64,000 bases of DNA. Source: Corynebacterium durum. Its GTDB lineage: Bacteria > Actinomycetota > Actinomycetes > Mycobacteriales > Mycobacteriaceae. The stretch is taken from NCBI RefSeq assembly GCF_030408675.1, contig NZ_CP047200.1:434001-498000 (forward strand), in the 5' to 3' direction. This document shows positions 58,622 through 64,000 of the stretch, piece by piece; position 1 is the stretch's first letter, and each line of letters begins with the position of its first letter. The translations under genes and the position numbers were made by a program. Under the pieces are notes generated by a model. It made no database searches, was not told the origin of the DNA, and worked only from the letters and a program-made list of their open reading frames with translations.

Positions 58622-59332
58622 ATGTCTTATAAACTTCGTTACGCCAAGCTTCGTGGTGTTGCACGGTTCGCAGCCGCCGTCGTCGCTTCTGGCGTCGCAG
58701 TCGCCGGGTTGCTGAGCCCGGCCACCGCAGCTGCCCAGCCTGCTGTCGGTTCCAGCGAGGCAACACGCCAGGGCGCATGGGACACCCGTAATTCCCTTAA
58801 CTCCCAGGCAGGTACACTGCCCCCAGACGCTGCACAAGCCGTGCAAGGTGCCGTTGACGGTGCGGTGAATGGCATGTTCCCGGGCTTGATTCAGGAACGT
58901 GAAGCGGCCATCCGTGCGGAAAACGAGCGGCGTGCAGCTGCGGAAGCCCAAAGCTCCGCCCCGCAGTCTTCCGACTTCGACCGTGGACCCTGCCCAGCCA
59001 CTGCTCGCGCCTGCGTTGACCTTGCAGGTCAGCGCACATGGCTGCAGAAAGACGGCAACGTTGAATACGGCCCAGTCACCATGTCTAGCGGTGCTCAGGG
59101 TTGGGAGACCCCCCGCGGCACCCATAAGGTGACCCGCAAGGTCAAGGACGAAATTAGCCGCGAGTTCCACAACGCACCGATGCCATACTCGGTGTACTTC
59201 ACCAACACTGGTGTTGCTTTCCACGCTGGTCGTGTGGACTGGTTGTCGCACGGCTGCATCCACCTGAACCACGATGATGCCGTCACGTACTTCAACTCCT
59301 TGAAGCCCGGCGACGTTGTCTTTGTGTACTAG
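58622..59332 (+). CDS. Exported L,D-transpeptidase (YkuD domain)
   Basis: 236 residues. A signal peptide (1-39, ending ATAAAQ) is followed by an Ala-rich linker and a YkuD domain with LAGQRTWLQKDGNVEYGPVT and HGCIHLNHDDAV, in which Cys212 is catalytic. Such enzymes make 3-3 cross-links in peptidoglycan or attach proteins to it. Two Cys (GPCPATARACVD) before the domain could form a disulfide. It is followed by a strong terminator. Confidence 0.88.
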   Translation: MSYKLRYAKLRGVARFAAAVVASGVAVAGLLSPATAAAQPAVGSSEATRQGAWDTRNSLNSQAGTLPPDAAQAVQGAVDGAVNGMFPGLIQEREAAIRAENERRAAAEAQSSAPQSSDFDRGPCPATARACVDLAGQRTWLQKDGNVEYGPVTMSSGAQGWETPRGTHKVTRKVKDEISREFHNAPMPYSVYFTNTGVAFHAGRVDWLSHGCIHLNHDDAVTYFNSLKPGDVVFVY

Positions 59333-59385
59333 GTCTGTGTGCACTAGTCGCGTTAGCGAGTATTAGTTCCATCTCTGAACAAATC

Positions 59386-59436
59386 AGTGCCGGGTAGCCT
59401 CCCGCAACAGTGGGGCTACCCGGCACTTTGTGTGTG
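59386..59436 (+). terminator. Terminator after the L,D-transpeptidase gene
   Basis: A 14 bp perfect stem (59386-59399 with 59414-59427) and a 14 nt loop, followed by TTGTGTGTG. Confidence 0.8.
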
Positions 59437-59448
59437 CTTGCCCTGCGC

Positions 59449-59477
59449 TTGCTCTTTAGCGTCAATGCAGGTACTCT
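59449..59477 (+). promoter_or_regulatory. Promoter of infA
   Basis: TTGCTC (59449-59454), 17 nt, TACTCT (59472-59477), about 130 nt before infA and just after the terminator. Confidence 0.5.
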
Positions 59478-59610
59478 TCCATACTGGTGTGTGTCGTATG
59501 GCGCGCATCGTGTATACGGAAAGGCTGTATGCAGTTGACATCTACCAGGTTGCTGGTGCAGCGCGGCATGTACTGTCGTTGTTTCATCGCAGCTAGGAAA
59601 AGTGGAGGAC

Positions 59611-59832
59611 ATGGCTAAAAAGGAAGGCGCTATTGAGGTTGAGGGTCGCATCATTGAACCCTTGCCAAACGCAATGTTCCGTGTCGAGCTTGATAACGGA
59701 CACAAAGTTCTTGCACACATCAGTGGCAAGATGCGCCAACACTACATCCGTATCCTGCCCGAGGACCGAGTTGTTGTGGAGCTGTCTCCCTACGATTTGA
59801 CCCGTGGCCGCATCGTCTACCGATACAAGTAA
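59611..59832 (+). CDS. infA: Translation initiation factor IF-1
   Basis: A 73-residue OB-fold protein. [20 protein letters not shown] and [17 protein letters not shown] are nearly invariant. ATG at 59611 gives the standard N-terminus; a GTG at 59602 is part of the ribosome binding site. Confidence 0.97.
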   Translation: MAKKEGAIEVEGRIIEPLPNAMFRVELDNGHKVLAHISGKMRQHYIRILPEDRVVVELSPYDLTRGRIVYRYK

Positions 59833-59857
59833 GAACATTTAAGCCTTCACATTCCCG

Positions 59858-59914
59858 GTACAACCTCGCCTTGTGGGGTTGTACTTCGTTTACCTCCGGC
59901 AACGGTGGCCGGAG
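59858..59914 (+). promoter_or_regulatory. Hairpins between infA and rpsM
   Basis: GTACAACC (59858-59865) pairs with GGTTGTAC (59877-59884) and is followed by TTCGTTT, a likely weak terminator. CTCCGGC (59894-59900) pairs with GCCGGAG (59908-59914) close behind. They may be an attenuator or r-protein leader for the rpsM operon. Confidence 0.5.
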
Positions 59915-60021
59915 CCTTGCGTATTTCTCAGCCCACCGTCCGGCGTCCGCCCGGTCAAAGTGCTGGTAGGCGGGGATGAATGTGGAGAAAACCACCGTAA
60001 CAACCGGAAAGGATCTGCCCT

Positions 60022-60390
60022 ATGGCACGCCTTGCTGGAGTTGACCTTCCGCGCAATAAGCGCATGGAGGTTGCTCTCACCTACATCTACGGCATCGGCC
60101 CCGCCCGTGCCGCGCAGTTGCTGAAAGAAACCGGCATTTCTCCTGACCTGCGTACCGATAATCTGACCGACGAGCAGTTGTCCTCTCTGCGTGACGTCAT
60201 TGAAGCTACTTGGAAGGTTGAGGGTGACCTCCGCCGCCAGGTTCAGGCTGATATTCGTCGCAAGATTGAGATCGGCTGTTACCAGGGCCTGCGTCACCGT
60301 CGTGGCCTGCCTGTTCGTGGCCAGCGCACCAAGACCAACGCTCGTACGCGTAAGGGTCCGAAGAAGACGATCGCAGGAAAGAAGAAGTAA
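60022..60390 (+). CDS. rpsM: 30S ribosomal protein S13
   Basis: A 122-residue 30S head protein bridging to the 50[21 protein letters not shown] and [20 protein letters not shown] are diagnostic. It begins rpsM-rpsK-rpsD-rpoA-rplQ. Confidence 0.97.
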   Translation: MARLAGVDLPRNKRMEVALTYIYGIGPARAAQLLKETGISPDLRTDNLTDEQLSSLRDVIEATWKVEGDLRRQVQADIRRKIEIGCYQGLRHRRGLPVRGQRTKTNARTRKGPKKTIAGKKK

Positions 60391-60394
60391 ATAA

Positions 60395-60799
60395 ATGCCT
60401 CCTAAAGCACGCTCTGGCGCGCGCCGTTCTGGCCGCCGCGTCGTCAAAAAGAATGTGGCCCATGGTGCCGCATACATCAAGTCCACCTTCAACAACACCA
60501 TCGTGTCCATCACGGACCCGAGTGGTGCTGTGATCTCCTGGGCATCCTCCGGCCATGTTGGTTTCAAGGGTTCCCGTAAGTCCACTCCGTTCGCCGCACA
60601 GATGGCCGCTGAAAATGCTGCCCGCAAGGCAATGGAGCACGGCATGAAGAAGGTTGACGTGTACGTTAAGGGCCCGGGTTCGGGCCGTGAGACCGCTATC
60701 CGTTCCCTCCAGGCTGCCGGCCTTGAGGTTAACTCGATCTCCGACGTGACTCCGCAGCCGTTCAACGGTTGCCGTCCGCCGAAGCGTCGTCGCGTCTAG
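60395..60799 (+). CDS. rpsK: 30S ribosomal protein S11
   Basis: A 134-residue platform protein near the E site. [20 protein letters not shown] and [18 protein letters not shown] are standard; it ends in PPKRRRV. Confidence 0.97.
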   Translation: MPPKARSGARRSGRRVVKKNVAHGAAYIKSTFNNTIVSITDPSGAVISWASSGHVGFKGSRKSTPFAAQMAAENAARKAMEHGMKKVDVYVKGPGSGRETAIRSLQAAGLEVNSISDVTPQPFNGCRPPKRRRV

Positions 60800-60823
60800 T
60801 AGGGAAAGGAAAGGTTACTAGAT

Positions 60824-61429
60824 ATGGCTCGTTATACCGGCCCCGCAACCCGTAAGTCCCGCCGCCTCCGCGTCGATCTTGTTGGCGGAAGCAAGTCTTT
60901 TGAGAAGCGCCCTTACCCTCCGGGACAGGCAGGTCGCGCTCGCATCAAGGAATCCGAGTACCTGCTGCAGCTCCAGGAGAAGCAGAAGGCTCGTTTCACC
61001 TACGGTGTGATGGAGAAGCAGTTCCGTCGCTACTACGCTGAGGCTAACCGCCTTCCCGGCAAGACCGGTGACAACCTGGTTATCCTGCTGGAATCCCGTC
61101 TGGATAACGTTGTGTACCGTGCTGGTCTGGCTCGTACCCGCCGTCAGGCTCGTCAGCTGGTTTCTCATGGTCACTTCACCGTGAACGGCAAGAAGGTTAA
61201 CGTTCCTTCCTTCCAGGTTTCCCAGTACGACATCATTGATGTTCGCGAGAAGTCCCGGAAGATGCTGTGGTTCGAAGAGGCTCAGGAGAACCTCGTTGAC
61301 GCCATTGTTCCGGCCTGGCTTCAGGTCGTCCCGTCCACCCTGCGCATCCTCGTGCATCAGCTGCCCGAGCGCGCTCAGATCGACGTTCCGCTGCAAGAGC
61401 AGCTCATCGTCGAGTTCTACTCGAAGTAA
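60824..61429 (+). CDS. rpsD: 30S ribosomal protein S4
   Basis: A 201-residue primary 16S-binding protein. YTGPATRKSRRLRVDLVGG at the start, RLDNVVYRAGLARTRRQARQ and the S4 fold VSHGHFTVNGKKVNVPS are seen. It lacks the N-terminal zinc Cys motif (C- form). In other bacteria it regulates this operon. Confidence 0.97.
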   Translation: MARYTGPATRKSRRLRVDLVGGSKSFEKRPYPPGQAGRARIKESEYLLQLQEKQKARFTYGVMEKQFRRYYAEANRLPGKTGDNLVILLESRLDNVVYRAGLARTRRQARQLVSHGHFTVNGKKVNVPSFQVSQYDIIDVREKSRKMLWFEEAQENLVDAIVPAWLQVVPSTLRILVHQLPERAQIDVPLQEQLIVEFYSK

Positions 61430-61531
61430 TTCTGTTTTCAAGGCCATGCGTGGCCTGCAGATGTCTTCTTTTTGTTCATCCTTCTGCCTATAGACGTCAA
61501 ATAGCGGGCGTCACACAAGGAGATTTTTTCA

Positions 61532-62548
61532 ATGCTCATTTCCCAGCGTCCCATCCTTCGCGAGGAATACGTCGATACCGCTCGTTCCCGGTTCATCATT
61601 GAGCCGCTGGAGCCCGGCTTCGGCTACACCCTCGGAAACTCGCTGCGTCGTACCCTGTTGTCGTCCATTCCTGGTGCGGCTGTGACCAGCGTGAAGATTG
61701 AGGGTGCCCTGCATGAGTTCACCACCATCAATGGGGTAAAAGAGGATCTTTCAGAGATCATCCTGAACATCAAGGGCTTGGTGCTTTCGTCTGACTCCGA
61801 TGAGCCGGTTGTGATGTACCTCCGCAAGGAAGGTCCTGGTGTTGTCACCGCTGCTGATATCCAGCCCCCGGCTGGTGTCGAGGTGCACAACCCGGACATG
61901 CACATTGCAACCCTGAACGATACTGGCGTGTTGGAAATCGAGATGGTTGTGGAGCGTGGCCGTGGCTATGTTCCCGCATCAATGAGCGTCACCAATGGCG
62001 AAATCGGCCGCATTCCTGTGGACCAGATTTACTCCCCGGTGCTCAAGGTCAGTTACAAGGTCGAGGCTACTCGTGTTGAGCAGCGCACCGACTTTGACAA
62101 GCTCATCATTGATGTAGAAACCAAGAATTCAATCTCCGCCCGTGACGCCCTCGCTTCCGCAGGTAAAACCCTGGTTGAACTGTTCGGCCTCGCACGCGAG
62201 CTGAACGTTGCCGCTGAAGGTATTGAGGTCGGCCCGTCTCCCGTGGAGACCGAGCACATTGCCTCCTACAGCATGCCGATTGAGGATCTGAACTTCTCGG
62301 TTCGTTCCTACAATTGCCTGAAGCGGCAGGAAATCCACACCGTTGGTGAACTCGCCGAGTGCACCGAGTCGGACCTGCTGGATATTCGTAACTTTGGTCA
62401 GAAGTCCATCAACGAAGTCAAGATCAAGCTCGCTGGTTTGGGCTTGACGCTGAAGGACGCCCCTGAGGACTTCGATCCCTCCACCATTGAGGGATACGAC
62501 GCCGAGACCGGCGACTTCATTGACTTCGACGCTGAAGATACCGAGTAG
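61532..62548 (+). CDS. rpoA: RNA polymerase alpha subunit
   Basis: A 338-residue subunit. The N-terminal assembly domain has [20 protein letters not shown] and [21 protein letters not shown] linker leads to the C-terminal domain ([37 protein letters not shown]) that contacts UP elements and activators. AAGGAG precedes the ATG. Confidence 0.98.
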   Translation: MLISQRPILREEYVDTARSRFIIEPLEPGFGYTLGNSLRRTLLSSIPGAAVTSVKIEGALHEFTTINGVKEDLSEIILNIKGLVLSSDSDEPVVMYLRKEGPGVVTAADIQPPAGVEVHNPDMHIATLNDTGVLEIEMVVERGRGYVPASMSVTNGEIGRIPVDQIYSPVLKVSYKVEATRVEQRTDFDKLIIDVETKNSISARDALASAGKTLVELFGLARELNVAAEGIEVGPSPVETEHIASYSMPIEDLNFSVRSYNCLKRQEIHTVGELAECTESDLLDIRNFGQKSINEVKIKLAGLGLTLKDAPEDFDPSTIEGYDAETGDFIDFDAEDTE

Positions 62549-62596
62549 ATCCCGAGTATCACGTACGCGCACTAATACGTACACGAGGAGTACAAC

Positions 62597-63091
62597 ATGC
62601 CAAAACCCAAGAAGGGCCCGCGGCTCGGCGGTTCGGCTTCGCACCAGGCGGCTATTCTGTCCAACCTGGCCGCGCAGCTGTTCGAGCACGGTGCCATCAA
62701 AACCACCGACGCTAAAGCTAGGATGCTGCGTCCTTACGCTGAAAAGCTGATCACCAAGGCCAAGAAAGGCACCCTGGCTGATCGCCGTAACGCTTTGAAG
62801 CTGGTCCCAAACAAGCCGGTCATTGCTCACCTGTTTAATGAACTCGCTCCGAAGTTTGAAGGCCGTGAGGGTGGCTACACCCGCATCATCAAGCTGGAAA
62901 ACCGCAAGGGTGACAACGCTCCGATGTCCCAGATTTCCCTGGTTCTTGAGGAGACGGTGACCACCGAAGCCACTCGCGCTACCCGTGCCGCTGCGTCCCG
63001 GGCTGCCGCGAAGAAGGCCAAAAAGGCTGCTGTTGCTGAGGACACCGCAGCTGACAAGGCTGCCGCAGAAGAAGCCACCGAGGAGAAGTAA
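62597..63091 (+). CDS. rplQ: 50S ribosomal protein L17
   Basis: 164 residues. The core ([40 protein letters not shown]) is standard, and a ~45-residue Ala/Lys/Glu-rich C-terminal extension is added, as in actinobacterial L17. It ends the operon. Confidence 0.97.
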   Translation: MPKPKKGPRLGGSASHQAAILSNLAAQLFEHGAIKTTDAKARMLRPYAEKLITKAKKGTLADRRNALKLVPNKPVIAHLFNELAPKFEGREGGYTRIIKLENRKGDNAPMSQISLVLEETVTTEATRATRAAASRAAAKKAKKAAVAEDTAADKAAAEEATEEK

Positions 63092-63106
63092 TTCTTACCG
63101 GCTTCT

Positions 63107-63148
63107 AGGGCCTGCGTTCTACTGCAAGTAGGGCACAGGCCCTTTTTC
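63107..63148 (+). terminator. Terminator of rpsM-rplQ
   Basis: AGGGCCTG (63107-63114) pairs with CAGGCCCT (63136-63143), enclosing a CTACT/AGTAG stem, followed by TTTTCTTT. Confidence 0.85.
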
Positions 63149-63166
63149 TTTGTAAACTAGTGCGCC

Positions 63167-64000
63167 GTGACGGAAAAAACAGCAACTCCCTCAGCGATGG
63201 CCAGGCTTCGACTTGACGTAGCCTACGACGGCACAGACTTTCACGGCTGGGCCAGCCAAGATGGGCTACGCACGGTTCAGGGGGTGCTGGAGGATGCGCT
63301 GTCTATGATTCTGCGGGTGCCGACGTCGCTCACGGTCGCGGGACGCACCGACGCCGGGGTTCACGCATCCGGGCAGGTGGCGCATGTCGATGTCCCCACA
63401 GCCTCACTGGACACACGGTCCATCGGCGGCGACCCGATGCGCATGGTGCGCCGCCTTGCTCGCCTCCTGCCGGAGTATATCCGGGTTCAGGATTGCACGT
63501 TCGCACCAGCTGGGTTCGACGCGCGGTTTTCTGCGTTACGACGCCACTACACCTACCGCGTCACCACACATCCCGGTGGGGCATTGCCAACACGTGCGCG
63601 AGATACGGCAACGTGGCCGAAGCCAGTGGATATGGCGGCGATGCAGGAATCAGCGAATTACCTGGTGGGGCTTCATGATTTTGCCGCCTTTTGCAAGGCT
63701 CGTCCCAATTCCACGACGGTGCGCGACCTACAGAGTTTCACCTGGCACGATGTGTCCACTGATGCAGAACCACAGTTGTATGAGGCACACGTGACGGCTG
63801 ATGCGTTTTGCTGGTCGATGGTACGTTCGCTGGTGGGTGCATGCCTGGCTGTGGGGGAGGGGCGTCGACAAGCGACGTTTGCGGAGCTGTTGCTTGCGGA
63901 AAAACAGCGGTCGTCGTTGGTGCCTGTTGCGGCAGCGAAAGGGTTGACGTTGGTGGGCGTTGATTACCCGGCGGATGACCAGCTTGCTGGACGGGCACTT
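63167..64000 (+). CDS. truA: tRNA pseudouridine synthase A, cut by the window end
   Basis: 278 codons with no stop, so the gene runs off the end; normal length is about 280-290. [20 protein letters not shown] and [18 protein letters not shown] hold the catalytic Asp62; [11 protein letters not shown] and [14 protein letters not shown] follow. TruA modifies positions 38-40 of many tRNAs. The GTG at 63167 lies 8 nt after TAAACT (63153-63158), so it may be leaderless. Confidence 0.93.
   Translation, partial: MTEKTATPSAMARLRLDVAYDGTDFHGWASQDGLRTVQGVLEDALSMILRVPTSLTVAGRTDAGVHASGQVAHVDVPTASLDTRSIGGDPMRMVRRLARLLPEYIRVQDCTFAPAGFDARFSALRRHYTYRVTTHPGGALPTRARDTATWPKPVDMAAMQESANYLVGLHDFAAFCKARPNSTTVRDLQSFTWHDVSTDAEPQLYEAHVTADAFCWSMVRSLVGACLAVGEGRRQATFAELLLAEKQRSSLVPVAAAKGLTLVGVDYPADDQLAGRAL

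Overview
The window is a 64 kb piece of a Corynebacterium-type chromosome. The evidence is the gene content: a secreted corynomycolyltransferase (antigen 85 family), SigD with its anti-sigma factor RsdA, a DUF5319 protein, a GuaB2-GuaB3 pair, a His-tailed actinobacterial GroEL1, and the order map - L,D-transpeptidase - infA - rpsM. Coding sequence is moderately GC-rich. GTG starts are frequent and several genes look leaderless. The species cannot be named from the sequence alone.

Layout. 1-5260: a GMC-type (choline dehydrogenase-like) oxidoreductase and two tandem soluble proteins with Aer-like PAS domains. 5556-10240: rpsL-rpsG-fusA-tuf. 10286-11110: a lone seven-repeat RCC1-like propeller protein. 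11630-16791: the S10 operon, rpsJ to rpsQ. 17014-43752: a 27 kb block separating rpsQ from rplN. It holds a DUF1269 protein, an MprF-like aminoacyl-lipid synthase, an NAD salvage module (degenerate-Nudix regulator, PnuC, NadR), a MarR/EamA pair, alr-tsaE-(unknown nuclease-like gene)-tsaB-rimI-tsaD, groES-groEL with a CIRCE element, sigD-rsdA, guaB-guaB3, a mycolyltransferase, and a rhamnulokinase-like/lactaldehyde dehydrogenase pair. 44027-45278: rplN-rplX-rplE. 45549-48366: a ribose-type sugar ABC transporter. 48803-51637: a 944-residue secreted low-complexity protein with recent internal duplication. 52066-54742: rpsH-rplF-rplR-rpsE-rpmD-rplO. 54843-63091: a small membrane protein with TetR, then secY-adk, map, an L,D-transpeptidase, infA, rpsM-rpsK-rpsD-rpoA-rplQ. 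63167-64000: truA, cut by the window edge.

How the parts relate. Ribosomal protein, elongation factor, secretion and RNA polymerase genes form the backbone, in conserved order and all on the plus strand. It is interrupted by blocks of housekeeping and accessory genes. The alr-tsa-groESL-sigD-guaB stretch usually lies downstream of this cluster in other corynebacteria, so its position between rpsQ and rplN suggests a rearrangement (inference). The sugar kinase, aldehyde dehydrogenase and ABC transporter flank rplN-rplX-rplE and may serve one deoxysugar pathway. The NAD module has a well-placed palindromic operator over the pnuC promoter.

No tRNA or rRNA genes, insertion sequences or CRISPR arrays were recognised. 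The least explained items are the paired PAS proteins, the RCC1-like propeller, the nuclease-like gene inside the tsa cluster, and the giant repeat protein.
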